A stretch of 26,845 nt of DNA from NCBI RefSeq assembly GCF_002387895.1, contig NZ_DGLI01000019.1, positions 258 through 27,102 on the forward strand, given 5' to 3'. Below are positions 14,290 through 23,005 of this stretch, in pieces. The notes beneath the pieces are model-generated. The model worked only from the letters and a program-made list of their open reading frames with translations. It did no database searches and had not been told where the DNA came from. The position numbers and the translations under genes were made by a program. Numbering within the stretch: position 1 is the stretch's first letter; each line of letters opens with the position of its first letter. The DNA is from Clostridium sp. UBA4548 (GTDB lineage Bacteria > Bacillota > Clostridia > Clostridiales > Clostridiaceae).

Positions 14290-15654
14290 ATGGCTAAAAT
14301 AAAGAATACATATGTATGTAGTGAATGTGGTTATGAGTCACCGAAGTGGTATGGAAAATGCCCAGGTTGTAATAATTGGAACACCATGACAGAGGAGACT
14401 AAAACTCCAGTTAACACAGGATTTAAAAGGGCTGTAACCATGTCAGGGGGCAATAAACCCCAAAGCATTGTTAATATAAAATCAAGTCAATATGAGAGAT
14501 TAGATACTGGCATCACTGAATTAAATAGAGTACTAGGAGGTGGATTAGTTCGGGGGTCACTAACCTTAATATCAGGTGACCCAGGAATTGGGAAATCAAC
14601 TATACTATTACAAAGTGCAAGAAATATATCACGAAAATATGGTAAGGTTCTTTATGTGTCAGGAGAAGAATCAGAAGAACAAATCAAAATGAGAGGGGAA
14701 AGACTTGATTCCATATGTGATGACTTATTTATTGTATCAGAAACTAACATAGATATAATTGAGAGTCATATAGTAGATATTGAACCCGCTTTTGTAATTA
14801 TTGACTCTATTCAAACTCTATTCAAAAGTGATATTTCGTCTGCACCTGGAAGTGTATCTCAGGTTAGGGAGTGTACAAATGAGCTAATGAGGATAGGAAA
14901 AACAAAGTCAATTCCTTTATTTATAGTAGCTCATGTTACTAAACAAGGTGAACTTGCAGGACCTAGAGTTCTTGAGCATATGGTAGATACTGTGCTGTAC
15001 TTTGAAGGAGAGAGAACACAAGAGTTTAGAATACTAAGAACAATAAAAAATCGTTTTGGTACTACCAGTGAAATTGGTGTGTTTGAAATGAGACAAAGTG
15101 GACTTGAGGAAATACTAGACGCTTCTTCAGTTTTTTTACAGGAAACATCTTTTAAGCAAGAAGGAGCTGTAGTTATAGGAATTATTGAAGGCACTAGACC
15201 TTTATTAATAGAAATACAAGCTCTTGTAAGCGAGACTAAAGCCGTAATGCCAAGAAGAACTGCAGTAGGTGTTGATAATCAAAGATTAAGTCTAATTCTT
15301 GCAGTGTTAGAAAAGAAGCTAAAAATCCATTTTTATAACTCAGATGTATATGTGAACGTAGTTGGAGGACTAAATCTAGAAGGAACTTATGGAGACTTAG
15401 GATTAGCAGTGGCCTTAATTTCTAGTGCTAAAGGAAGAGAGATTAAATTAGATAGAACCTTGGTAGTTGGAGAAGTTGGACTTACAGGAGAAGTTAGGCC
15501 TATTGCCCAAGTTGAAAAAATTATTAATGAGGCTGCTAAAATGGGATTTTCCAATATAATTATGCCTATGAAAAACACAGAAAAGGTTAAGAGTAAAAAC
15601 ATAAATATTATAGGGGTAGCCTCTGTGAAGGAAGTTCTTAGCATAATTTTTTAA
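14290..15654 (+). CDS. radA: RadA, DNA repair ATPase
   Basis: A 454-residue RecA-like helicase that extends D-loops during homologous recombination. It has an N-terminal zinc finger with Cys10, Cys13, Cys24 and Cys27 (CSECGYESPKWYGKCPGC), a RecA-type core with Walker A GDPGIGKS (96-103) and the RadA-specific KNRFG motif (253-257), and a C-terminal Lon-like domain (about 270-454, containing VNVVGGLNLEGTYGDL) that is not an active protease. GGAGG lies 8 bases before the ATG. disA follows after about 170 bases without a clear terminator, so the two may share transcription; RadA and DisA are functional partners at branched DNA. Confidence 0.96.
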   Translation: MAKIKNTYVCSECGYESPKWYGKCPGCNNWNTMTEETKTPVNTGFKRAVTMSGGNKPQSIVNIKSSQYERLDTGITELNRVLGGGLVRGSLTLISGDPGIGKSTILLQSARNISRKYGKVLYVSGEESEEQIKMRGERLDSICDDLFIVSETNIDIIESHIVDIEPAFVIIDSIQTLFKSDISSAPGSVSQVRECTNELMRIGKTKSIPLFIVAHVTKQGELAGPRVLEHMVDTVLYFEGERTQEFRILRTIKNRFGTTSEIGVFEMRQSGLEEILDASSVFLQETSFKQEGAVVIGIIEGTRPLLIEIQALVSETKAVMPRRTAVGVDNQRLSLILAVLEKKLKIHFYNSDVYVNVVGGLNLEGTYGDLGLAVALISSAKGREIKLDRTLVVGEVGLTGEVRPIAQVEKIINEAAKMGFSNIIMPMKNTEKVKSKNINIIGVASVKEVLSIIF

Positions 15655-15822
15655 GCTGCACTTTTAAAATTTGTTGGTTAACTTCATATAGCTTCCACCT
15701 TAATTAATTTACAGGATATAGCTTTATCATACTGAGCTTAATAACTACAATTACAAAATAAAACTTGCAAAGTAATTACTACATGTTTTTAAAGTGCTAC
15801 AAAGTTGTTTATGGAGGAAAAG

Positions 15823-16887
15823 ATGAGAGAAGAGAAACAAAAAGAATTAATGAATATATTGAAAATGATGTCTCCAGGAACTCAACTTAGAGAGGGCTTA
15901 GATAATATTTTGAGAGCTAAAACAGGAGGCCTAGTAGTATTAAGCGATAGCGAACAAATATTGAATATTGTAGATGGTGGATTTTTCATAAATTCAGAAT
16001 ATACTCCAGCTTATATTTATGAGCTTGCCAAAATGGATGGAGCTATAATAGTGAGTAGTGACCTAAAAAAGATACTCTTTGCTAATACTCAACTTATTCC
16101 TAATTCGGCTATACCTACAGGAGAAACAGGAACTAGACATAGAACGGCTCAAAGAATTGCAAAACAAACAAGCTCTATAGTGGTTGCCATTTCCCAAAGA
16201 AGAAACGTAATTACAGTTTATAAAGATGATATAAAGTATGTGGTTAGAGATAGTAATGAGGTTTTAGCAAGGGCAAATCAGGCAATTCAAACTTTAGAAA
16301 AGTATGTGTTTGTGTTGGATAGAGTAACAAGCAATTTAAATCTATTAGAACTTCAGGATTTAGCTACCTTACTAGACGTTGTTACAGCAATACAGAGAAC
16401 AGAAATGGTAATGAGGATTATATATGAAATTGAAACTTATATATGTGAGCTTGGAAATGAAGGAAGACTCATTTCTATGCAATTAGGAGAGCTTGTGAAG
16501 GGTATAGAACAGGAAGGTGTTTTTTTGATAAGAGATTATTGTTCTTCATCATCAAATTATCTACAGATATATAAAAACATTGAAAAACTTTCCTCAGAGG
16601 AACTCCTTGATTTGGATTTAATAGGAAAAGTTTTGGGTTACTCAGGAGTACCATTGGTAGATACATTAATATCCCCACGAGGATATAGAATTTTAAATAA
16701 AATTCCACGAATACCTTCAATTATTATAGAAAATCTAGCAAAGCATTTCAAAGAGCTACAAGGAGTAATGGAAGCTTCTTTGGAAGAACTGGATTCAGTA
16801 GAAGGAATAGGTGAAGCTAGAGCTAAAGCTATTAAAAATGGACTAAGAAGACTAAAAGAGCAATTCATATTAGATAAACACATATAG
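15823..16887 (+). CDS. disA: DisA, DNA-integrity scanning diadenylate cyclase
   Basis: A 354-residue octameric enzyme that joins two ATP into cyclic di-AMP while scanning DNA for branched structures. The N-terminal DAC domain carries the signature MDGAIIV (DGA at 72-74) and GTRHRTA (RHR at 105-107), so catalysis should be intact. A central helical linker follows, then a C-terminal RuvA-like helix-hairpin-helix domain (about 315-345, LDSVEGIGEARAKAIKNG). Start choice: ATG 15823 is 5 bases after GGAGG (15813-15817). Upstream in-frame TTG 15805 and ATG 15811 overlap or precede that site. The stop lies inside a perfect palindrome that separates it from the minus-strand gene downstream. Confidence 0.96.
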   Translation: MREEKQKELMNILKMMSPGTQLREGLDNILRAKTGGLVVLSDSEQILNIVDGGFFINSEYTPAYIYELAKMDGAIIVSSDLKKILFANTQLIPNSAIPTGETGTRHRTAQRIAKQTSSIVVAISQRRNVITVYKDDIKYVVRDSNEVLARANQAIQTLEKYVFVLDRVTSNLNLLELQDLATLLDVVTAIQRTEMVMRIIYEIETYICELGNEGRLISMQLGELVKGIEQEGVFLIRDYCSSSSNYLQIYKNIEKLSSEELLDLDLIGKVLGYSGVPLVDTLISPRGYRILNKIPRIPSIIIENLAKHFKELQGVMEASLEELDSVEGIGEARAKAIKNGLRRLKEQFILDKHI

Positions 16888-16917
16888 CACAAAATATTAG
16901 ATATTTTGTGCTATATG
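16881..16917. terminator. Perfect 17-base palindrome at the end of disA
   Basis: Bases 16881-16897 pair without mismatch with 16901-16917 around a three-base loop. The disA stop codon lies in the left arm. No T run follows on either strand, so it is best viewed as a strong bidirectional stem between convergent genes. Confidence 0.6.
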
Positions 16918-17046
16918 CTTAAATTAATTGTCTTATATAAGATAATTAAAAAAACTAAATATTATTAGATAGTATATTATCATAGCAATAAATACAGTTT
17001 AAAAATATCAAAGACATAATAACCTTATTGAACCTTGGAAATAACT

Positions 17047-17445
17047 CTATCTAAAAGTAAATTTATCAAAGGTACTTATTTTATTATATTCTTTCAATAG
17101 TACGTCATATAAGTTTATATCTAAAGTATTACAAAGGGAGGTTATGTAGAATAAATTATTACCTAGTTCTCTTTCAATTACCTCTCTACAGCTGTCACAG
17201 ATATTACCAACAAGGTGAGTATCAAGACATTCACTTAAATCTTCTAAATCTATATTTTCCTGAATACATTGTTTTTCAGCATTAATCTTTAAACAACCAC
17301 AACTAGTTACTGACTTAATAACTGCTCTATTTACTCGAGCTTGAGATTCCTGAAGTTTTGTCATGATATCTAAAATACTTTTATGTCTTAGTAAACAACT
17401 ATCAACTGCATTTTGAAACTCATCAAATATTAGGTCTTTCATCAT
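17047..17445 (-). CDS. Small cysteine-rich helical protein, possibly MazG-like
   Basis: A 132-residue protein on the opposite strand to every other gene here. The first 45 residues look like one or two long helices. A cysteine-rich middle follows (Cys49, 51, 60, 73, 83, 86, with SCGC and CDSC), a plausible metal site. The C terminus (about 87-125, REVIERELGNNLFYITSLCN then TLDINLYDVLLKEYNK) resembles the last helices of MazG-like nucleotide pyrophosphohydrolases, but the usual E-x-x-D metal pair reads E-x-x-N, so activity is doubtful. This is resemblance from memory, not a search. Start: reading the minus strand, AAAGGAG lies 6 bases before the ATG at 17445; an ATG at 17478 has a poor site. 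It is convergent with disA and divergent from the PIN-TRAM gene. Confidence 0.72.
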   Translation of the reverse strand: MMKDLIFDEFQNAVDSCLLRHKSILDIMTKLQESQARVNRAVIKSVTSCGCLKINAEKQCIQENIDLEDLSECLDTHLVGNICDSCREVIERELGNNLFYITSLCNTLDINLYDVLLKEYNKISTFDKFTFR

Positions 17446-17801
17446 GTTCAACTCCTTTAATTTATCTAGGTATTGCATACACCTGGTATGTTTATATAAT
17501 ATAACATAATTTATCTTAATAACAGGGGGTTAATAAAATTTTAAGGGAATGAAGAAAACATAGTAGATAAAGGTGGTTGGATCCTTATTACTAATTACAT
17601 AAGAGGAGAAATTCAACTCATAACTCCTGAACAATAGATGGGGTTTACAACTTAATTATTATTATAAAGTTTCACTAATAGTGCAATAACTTGTTGAAAT
17701 AACTTTCATCATAATATATAGTTATTATATAGGATACAAGAGTGGTTATTTGTCAATAATTATAATTGAATAAGCATAAATTTTTATTAGGAGGTGAAAA
17801 T
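17446..17801. other. Divergent intergenic region
   Basis: No gene is visible between the minus-strand gene and the PIN-TRAM gene. A+T-rich start regions lie at both ends: TATATTATA-like sequence upstream of the minus gene (about 17490-17510), and TTGTTG (17691-17696) spaced 18 bases from TATATA (17715-17720) upstream of the plus gene. Neither is a strong consensus promoter. Confidence 0.35.
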
Positions 17802-18896
17802 ATGTTAAAAAGGATATTAAGAGGTCTTTTTACACTAGTTGGTGGTACTTTAGGGTACATATTAGGTGAGTGGGCTATTACCCATAACTTTTTATCTGCA
17901 TTAAATATTTCAACTATAGTATCATTGCAAGGGGTATTTGTTATCATATTTTCGGTGATTTTCTGTGGACTTATATTTTATTTTATTTCACCATTCTTGA
18001 GCACAGCTATTATAAATTCAATGGAGTACCTAGAAAAAAGAGTTCAAAAAGTACCAGTTAGTGATGTGATTTTTACAGTTTTAGGAGCAGTAGTTGGATT
18101 GGTAATCTCAGTACTGATTTCAAGCTTAATTAGAGTTGAATCAATAATAATCACAATAATCACAATAATCCTTACTATTATCATAATGGTGTTATTCGCT
18201 GATATTTCACTTAGAAAAAAAGAGGAAATACTTACTATGGTTGGTAATATGAAAAAGTTACCTTCAGGTAGAGAGGGAAAAAATAAGAATAATGCAAAAG
18301 AAGGAGCAAAGGTTTTAGATACTTCAGTAATTATTGATGGAAGAATATTTGACCTTTGTCAAACTGGGTTTATTGAGGGGACTCTAATAATTCCAAACTT
18401 TGTTTTAGATGAACTAAGACATATTGCAGATTCAGGTGATGGATTAAAAAGGAATAGGGGAAGAAGAGGCCTTGATATTCTTAATAAAATTCAGAAGGAA
18501 TTAAGCATAAAAGTGGAAATTTGGGAAGGTGACTTTAAAGATGTTAATGAGGTTGATAGCAAATTACTTAAGTTAGCTCAACTTCTAAATGGAAAAGTTA
18601 TTACAAACGACTATAATTTAAATAAGGTTGCTGAGTTTCAGGGAGTTCCAGTGTTAAATATTAATGAACTTGCAAATGCCATTAAGCCTGTAGTTTTACC
18701 AGGAGAAGAAATGGAAATTCAGGTTGTCAAAGATGGCAAGGAATCAGGACAAGGGGTTGCATATTTGGATGATGGAACTATGATAGTAGTAGAAGAAGGA
18801 AGAAGGTACATAGGTGAAACTATTACAGTGGTTGTAACTTCAGTGCTTCAAACTGCTGCTGGAAGAATGATATTTGCAAAGCCTAAAGAAGCTTAA
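17802..18896 (+). CDS. yacL: Membrane-anchored PIN-TRAM domain protein (YacL family)
   Basis: A 364-residue protein. The first 140 residues hold about four membrane segments. The PIN nuclease-fold domain starts at VLDTSVIIDGRIFDL (Asp173) and has the further acidic residues in FVLDELRHIADSGD, NEVDSKLLKLAQ and VITNDYNLNKVA, so the metal site appears complete. A TRAM RNA-binding domain (about 300-360) ends the protein. The predicted activity is membrane-located RNA cleavage or binding; the target is unknown. The gene follows disA in many Firmicutes, as in B. subtilis (disA-yacL), though here a reversed gene is inserted between. Start ATG 17802 follows AGGAGGTG (17790-17797); an in-frame TTG at 17766 lies before that site. 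Confidence 0.92.
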   Translation: MLKRILRGLFTLVGGTLGYILGEWAITHNFLSALNISTIVSLQGVFVIIFSVIFCGLIFYFISPFLSTAIINSMEYLEKRVQKVPVSDVIFTVLGAVVGLVISVLISSLIRVESIIITIITIILTIIIMVLFADISLRKKEEILTMVGNMKKLPSGREGKNKNNAKEGAKVLDTSVIIDGRIFDLCQTGFIEGTLIIPNFVLDELRHIADSGDGLKRNRGRRGLDILNKIQKELSIKVEIWEGDFKDVNEVDSKLLKLAQLLNGKVITNDYNLNKVAEFQGVPVLNINELANAIKPVVLPGEEMEIQVVKDGKESGQGVAYLDDGTMIVVEEGRRYIGETITVVVTSVLQTAAGRMIFAKPKEA

Positions 18897-18905
18897 AACG
18901 TATAG

Positions 18906-18923
18906 GTCTATATATCTATAGAC
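18906..18923 (+). other. Short hairpin after yacL
   Basis: GTCTATA pairs with TATAGAC around a four-base loop, ten bases after the yacL stop. There is no T run, and the true terminator follows at 18946. Confidence 0.4.
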
Positions 18924-18945
18924 AGAGATATAACTTATGCATTTA

Positions 18946-18985
18946 GGGCACTTAAGAAGTTAATACTTAAGTGCCTTAACTTTTT
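18946..18985 (+). terminator. Rho-independent terminator after yacL
   Basis: GGCACTTAAG (18947-18956) pairs perfectly with CTTAAGTGCC (18966-18975), followed by TTAACTTTTT. Confidence 0.82.
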
Positions 18986-19178
18986 ATAAACTGCATATTG
19001 TCCAGCTAGAGAGCTCCATATAAAAAAATAATATTATAAGAAACATGTTGGTTAAAAATCTGATATTAAGGCTTGAGTTTACAGTATTATTAAAATTTAT
19101 AAGTAAACGCGTAAGTTAAGCTTACGCCTCTAAACATTATAAATAATTATTTTGTTTGAATAATATTAGCAGTAAGTA
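18986..19178 (+). other. Intergenic stretch where ispD would be expected; no gene seen
   Basis: No ORF is present. One hairpin, GCGTAAG/CTTACGC (19109-19115 with 19121-19127), lies 50 bases before the proS promoter; no T run follows. I see no remnant of ispD or ispF, which follow yacL in B. subtilis. Confidence 0.4.
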
Positions 19179-19207
19179 TTGACAAACACTTAACTAAGTT
19201 GTATATT
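19179..19207 (+). promoter_or_regulatory. proS: Promoter of proS
   Basis: A consensus -35 TTGACA (19179-19184) and TATATT (19202-19207) are separated by exactly 17 bases. Transcription would start at about 19214, giving a leader of nearly 400 bases before proS. Confidence 0.85.
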
Positions 19208-19213
19208 ACTTTT

Positions 19214-19570
19214 GATGAAAATTTAATATAAGGCATCTTAAAGAATAACTAGTTAGATTTTAATAATTTAGTAGCATATATTGATAATAAATCATTAATA
19301 TTGCTAATTTATGGTCAACCTTCTTATAAGGGGAAATTTCAGTTGAGATTTTCATTAGTTATTTCATTTTAGATACCTAGTGCAATGATGGAGAATAGTA
19401 AAAATTAACTTACAGAGAGAAAATTCAAGGCTGAGAGATTTTCAACAATTTTGAACCCGCTTCTGAGCAGTAGTAAAACTACCGGTTATATACCGTTAAA
19501 ACATTGAGTACAAATTTAGGTGGTACCGCGATAGAACTCGCCCTAAAAAAGGGTGGGTTTTCTTTTTTTG
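19214..19570 (+). promoter_or_regulatory. proS: T-box leader controlling proS
   Basis: The T-box core AGGTGGTACCGCG (19518-19530) is exact. It is followed by a terminator: AACTCGCCC (19535-19543) pairs with GGGTGGGTT (19551-19559), then a T-rich tail to 19569. Upstream are a K-turn-like GAGAATAGTAAA (about 19391-19402), the distal stem I region AGAGAG...GGCTGAGAG (19416-19440), and TTGAACCCGCTTCTGAGC (19451-19468), where the specifier should be CCC (19456-19458) or, shifted by one base, CCG; both are proline codons, matching the gene. Small stems GTAGT/ACTAC and CGGT/ACCG follow. Uncharged tRNA-Pro should favour the antiterminator and turn proS on. The first 165 or so bases of the transcript precede recognisable T-box parts and hold further imperfect stems. 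Confidence 0.92.
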
Positions 19571-19606
19571 AAGTTTTTTAAATCTAAATACAGAAGGAGG
19601 ACGAAT

Positions 19607-21319
19607 ATGAAACTTTCTAACATGTTAATTAGCACATTAAGAGAAGTTCCAGCAGAAGCAGAGATTCCAAGCCATCAATTAATGCTAAGAGCTGGAATGA
19701 TGAGGAAAATGGCTTCAGGGGTATATAACTTTATGCCTACTGGTATTAGAGTGTTAAAGAAAATAGAGAACATTGTAAGAGAAGAAATGGATAACACTGG
19801 AGCACAGGAATTTTTAGCTTCTGCATTACTTCCAGCTGAACTATGGATGGAATCAGGTAGATGGGATGTTATGGGAGAAGAAATGTTTAGACTAAAGGAT
19901 AGAAATGATAGGGATTTCTGTCTTGGGCCTACTCATGAAGAAGTTTTCACTGACATAGCAAGAAATGAAATAAAGTCTTACAAACAACTTCCATTAAATC
20001 TTTATCAAATTCAAACAAAATATAGGGATGAGAGAAGACCTAGATTCGGAGTTATGAGATCTAGAGAGTTTATAATGAAGGATGCTTATAGCTTTGACAA
20101 GGATCAAAGTGGATTAGATACTTCTTATATGAAAATGTATGAAGCTTACACCAATATATTTAAAAGATGTGGTTTAGATTGCAGTGCTGTAGAGGCAGAT
20201 TCAGGAGCTATGGGTGGATCTGGTTCAGCTGAGTTTATGGTTAAATCTGAGGTTGGAGAAGATGAAGTAGTTTTCTGTTCTTGTTGCAATTATGCGGCTA
20301 ATATGGAAAAGGCTCCAGCTATTCCACAAGAACAAATTAAGGAAGAGTACTTAACTTTAAATAAAGTGGAGACACCAGAAATTAGAAGTATTGAAGAATT
20401 AGTAAGTTTTTTTAACACTACAGAAGATAAATTTGCTAAAACACTTATATATAAAGCTGATGGAAAAACTATTGCTGTAATGGTAAGAGGCGATAGAGTG
20501 GTTAACGAAACAAAAGTAGTTAACGCTATTGGAGGCGCCATTGATTTTAATATGGCCGAGGCTGAAGCTGTAAAAGTGGCTACTTCAGCAGAAGTTGGCT
20601 TCGCAGGACCAATAGGTATAAATGCAGATATATTGTTAGTAGATGAGGAAGTTTCTAAAATGTATAACTTTATTGTAGGAGCCAATGAGACTGGATTTCA
20701 TTATGAAAATGTGAATTATGGTAGAGATTTCACAGGTAAAGTTGGGGACTTTAGAAATGTTATCGAAGGAGATAAATGTCCAAAGTGTGGCGGCAGCTTA
20801 ACAATAGCAAGAGGTGTAGAAGTAGGTCATATTTTTAAATTAGGGACTAAGTATTCACAGTCAATGGGTGCAACCTTCATTGATGAAAATGGAGAAGATA
20901 AACCACTAGTTATGGGTTGTTATGGTATTGGTATTAATAGAACCATGGCAGCAATAATAGAACAACATCATGATGATAATGGAATCACTTGGCCATTAGC
21001 TATTGCTCCATATCATGTAATTGTGGTACCAGTTGTTACTAAAGATGAAGAACAAATGAGAATAGCAGAAAATTTATATTTTGAGCTTAAAAAACTTGGA
21101 GTAGAAGTTTTAATGGATGATAGAAATGAGAGAGTAGGAGTTAAATTTAAAGACTCTGACTTAATAGGTATTCCAATGAGAATAACTGTTGGTAAAAAAA
21201 TATCAGAGGGTAAAGTTGAATTTAAGTTAAGAACTAACTCTGAAAATGAAGTAATATCTATAGAAGAAGTAATAGATAAGGTAAAAGAAGAGTTTATAAA
21301 AAATAATTTAAAGTTATAA
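19607..21319 (+). CDS. proS: Prolyl-tRNA synthetase
   Basis: A 570-residue class II aminoacyl-tRNA synthetase of the long bacterial type, which charges tRNA-Pro. Class II motif 2 appears in YRDERRPRFGVMRSREF, preceded by the family segment LGPTHEEVFTDI; motif 3 is GCYGIGINRTMAAIIEQ. The editing insertion domain that clears mischarged Ala-tRNA-Pro is present (about 225-400, containing KTLIYKADGKTIAVMVRGD). The C-terminal anticodon-binding domain (about 465-570) begins near APYHVIVVPV. Start: ATG 19607 follows AGGAGG (19595-19600) by 6 bases; an ATG/TTG-type start at 19553 would lie inside the T-box terminator and is rejected. Expression is set by the T-box upstream. Confidence 0.97.
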   Translation: MKLSNMLISTLREVPAEAEIPSHQLMLRAGMMRKMASGVYNFMPTGIRVLKKIENIVREEMDNTGAQEFLASALLPAELWMESGRWDVMGEEMFRLKDRNDRDFCLGPTHEEVFTDIARNEIKSYKQLPLNLYQIQTKYRDERRPRFGVMRSREFIMKDAYSFDKDQSGLDTSYMKMYEAYTNIFKRCGLDCSAVEADSGAMGGSGSAEFMVKSEVGEDEVVFCSCCNYAANMEKAPAIPQEQIKEEYLTLNKVETPEIRSIEELVSFFNTTEDKFAKTLIYKADGKTIAVMVRGDRVVNETKVVNAIGGAIDFNMAEAEAVKVATSAEVGFAGPIGINADILLVDEEVSKMYNFIVGANETGFHYENVNYGRDFTGKVGDFRNVIEGDKCPKCGGSLTIARGVEVGHIFKLGTKYSQSMGATFIDENGEDKPLVMGCYGIGINRTMAAIIEQHHDDNGITWPLAIAPYHVIVVPVVTKDEEQMRIAENLYFELKKLGVEVLMDDRNERVGVKFKDSDLIGIPMRITVGKKISEGKVEFKLRTNSENEVISIEEVIDKVKEEFIKNNLKL

Positions 21320-21495
21320 TAGCATTTGGGGTTTTATGTTTGGGTTTTAATGACTTTTTAATAAAGGTAATTTTGTAATATAGCAAAGGTAGTCTTAAAA
21401 GATAGGAAAAATCAGTTGAGTTATTGTTTAATTTATGGCACTTGGGAATAATATATAAGATTAACTAGAGTTCTAGTGATTAAGGAGAGACACAG

Positions 21496-22707
21496 ATGAT
21501 AACTATTGAAGATATAAAAGTAGCACAAGAGAATTTAAAAGATGTAACAAGAAAAACACCATTATTTTATTCAAGTACTTTTTCAAGAGAATGTGGTTGT
21601 GAAGTATACCTAAAGTGTGAAAATAAGCAAAAGACAGGTGCTTTTAAATTAAGAGGTGCCTATAATAAAATTTGCTCTTTAAGTGAAGAAGAAAGAAGAA
21701 ATGGAGTGGTAGCATCTTCCGCTGGAAACCATGCTCAAGGTGTAGCTTATGCAGCTACAGCTTTTGGGATTAAAGCTACCATTGTAATGCCTACAACTGC
21801 ACCTTTAGCTAAAGTTCAAGCTACTAAAAATTACGGAGCACAAGTTATCCAACATGGAGAAGTGTATGATGAATGTTATTCAAAAGCAGTTGAAGTACAA
21901 AAGGAAACAGGAGCAACTTTTGTTCATCCTTTTAATGATGATGAGGTAATAGCTGGGCAAGGAACTATATCTCTTGAAATATTAGAGGACCTTCCAGATA
22001 CTGATATTATAGTTGTACCAATTGGTGGTGGAGGATTAATTTCAGGTATGGCTGTTGCGGCAAAGGCTGTAAATCCTAATATAAAGGTAATAGGTGTTCA
22101 GGCTGAAATTATTGCTTCAAGTAAAATTTCTCTTATAAAAAATGAAATTGTTACACTACCAGGAGTGAAATCTTTAGCAGATGGAATATCAGTTAAGACC
22201 CCGGGAGATAATACATTCAAATACATGAAAAAGTATGTAGATGAAATAGTAACAGTTACAGAAGATGAAATAGCTTATGGAATCTTCTCTCTAATGGAGA
22301 GGAATAAGCTAGTTGCTGAAGGTGCTGGAGCGGTATGTATAGCTGCACTATTAGCAGGCAAAATAGATGTTGAAGGCAAAAAGGTTGTGGCACTAGTTAG
22401 TGGAGGAAATATCGACATTGCTATGGTATCTAAAATTATAGACAGAGAGCTTGTAATGCTAAAGAGAAGAATTACTATATCTGTAGAGCTACAGGATAGA
22501 GTAGGACAGCTAGGGTCTATAATTACTGACATTGTTGCTTTAGGTGGAAATGTATACAAAGCAAGACAAGACAGAAACTGGAGCTCAAAAGGTCTTGAAT
22601 ATACAAATGTTATTTTTGAAATAGAAACACAATCTAAAGAACATGCAAAAAATATTATAAACAATTTAGAAGATAAGGGATATAATCTGCAAATTGTAGA
22701 AAAGTAA
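21496..22707 (+). CDS. ilvA: Threonine ammonia-lyase (threonine dehydratase) with one ACT domain
   Basis: A 403-residue pyridoxal-phosphate enzyme that turns threonine into 2-oxobutanoate and ammonia. The cofactor lysine is Lys51 in TGAFKLRGA. The substrate loop is SAGNHAQG (75-82), and the glycine loop that holds the cofactor phosphate is IGGGGL (near 174-179). A single C-terminal ACT domain (about 327-403, RITISVELQDRVGQLGSI) makes it the medium-length form. That size fits either isoleucine supply or catabolic use, so the symbol is tentative (tdcB is the alternative name). A separate transcript is likely: a 176-base gap precedes it, and a strong terminator follows. No T-box is visible upstream, so it is not obviously under isoleucine control. 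AAGGAGAG lies about 8 bases before the ATG. Confidence 0.92.
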   Translation: MITIEDIKVAQENLKDVTRKTPLFYSSTFSRECGCEVYLKCENKQKTGAFKLRGAYNKICSLSEEERRNGVVASSAGNHAQGVAYAATAFGIKATIVMPTTAPLAKVQATKNYGAQVIQHGEVYDECYSKAVEVQKETGATFVHPFNDDEVIAGQGTISLEILEDLPDTDIIVVPIGGGGLISGMAVAAKAVNPNIKVIGVQAEIIASSKISLIKNEIVTLPGVKSLADGISVKTPGDNTFKYMKKYVDEIVTVTEDEIAYGIFSLMERNKLVAEGAGAVCIAALLAGKIDVEGKKVVALVSGGNIDIAMVSKIIDRELVMLKRRITISVELQDRVGQLGSIITDIVALGGNVYKARQDRNWSSKGLEYTNVIFEIETQSKEHAKNIINNLEDKGYNLQIVEK

Positions 22708-22728
22708 GGGAAATATAGAACAAGAAAG

Positions 22729-22770
22729 TAAAGTAGTAAGAATTAAGTTCTTACTACTTTATTTATAATA
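22729..22770 (+). terminator. Rho-independent terminator after ilvA
   Basis: A perfect thirteen-pair stem (22730-22742 with 22748-22760) has a five-base loop and is followed by ATTTAT. It starts 22 bases after the stop codon. Confidence 0.8.
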
Positions 22771-22976
22771 AATATTTAATGGTTTTTAATGATATATATA
22801 AAGGTTTAGTTATAAAAGGTATTTGAAGCAGTGGAATTTATGAAGAAAGTTTTTTTTGAAATAAAGAAAACTTTACTAGAATAAAGTTTTAATATTAAAA
22901 TTAACTATGAAATAATTGAATTATTGTATATAATCAAATCATCGACTTTTAAAAAGATTGGTTTCCATACTCAATG
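22771..22976 (+). other. Gene-free region with two mutually exclusive hairpins
   Basis: No supported gene. Segment AAAACTTTA (22867-22875) can pair with AAAGTTTT upstream (22846-22853, eight pairs) or with TAAAGTTTT downstream (22882-22890, nine pairs, six-base loop), a layout seen in attenuators. A TATAAT (22929-22934) lies downstream without a good -35 box. Confidence 0.4.
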
Positions 22977-23005
22977 TTGTAATTAGTTTGGTACAGAACT
23001 ATATT
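22977..23005 (+). promoter_or_regulatory. Candidate promoter of the mrnC-thyX-rlmB-rae1 operon
   Basis: TTGTAA (22977-22982) and TATATT (23000-23005) are 17 bases apart. The leader of about 220 bases contains a near-perfect palindrome TAGTATTAT/ATAATACTA (23032-23051) and a GGGGGG run at about 23055-23060. No riboswitch class was recognised. Confidence 0.5.

Noticed and set aside
15655..15822. Searched the radA-disA gap for a c-di-AMP riboswitch or terminator
   Set aside because: No ydaO-type core and no stem with a T tract could be recognised by eye.
19553..19606. N-terminal extension of proS from an upstream in-frame start
   Set aside because: It would lie in the T-box terminator, and its residues are not part of the ProRS family; ATG 19607 has an ideal ribosome binding site.
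20290..20685. Minus-strand ORF of 131 codons inside proS
   Set aside because: A shadow of the proS insertion domain with biased Ser/Ala/Ile content; no independent signals.
22275..22664. Minus-strand ORF of 129 codons inside ilvA
   Set aside because: Antisense to the conserved ACT-domain region, with no start signals of its own.
22840..22884. Fourteen-codon ORF that could be a leader peptide of an attenuator
   Set aside because: No ribosome binding site precedes it, and the codons show no meaningful run of one amino acid.
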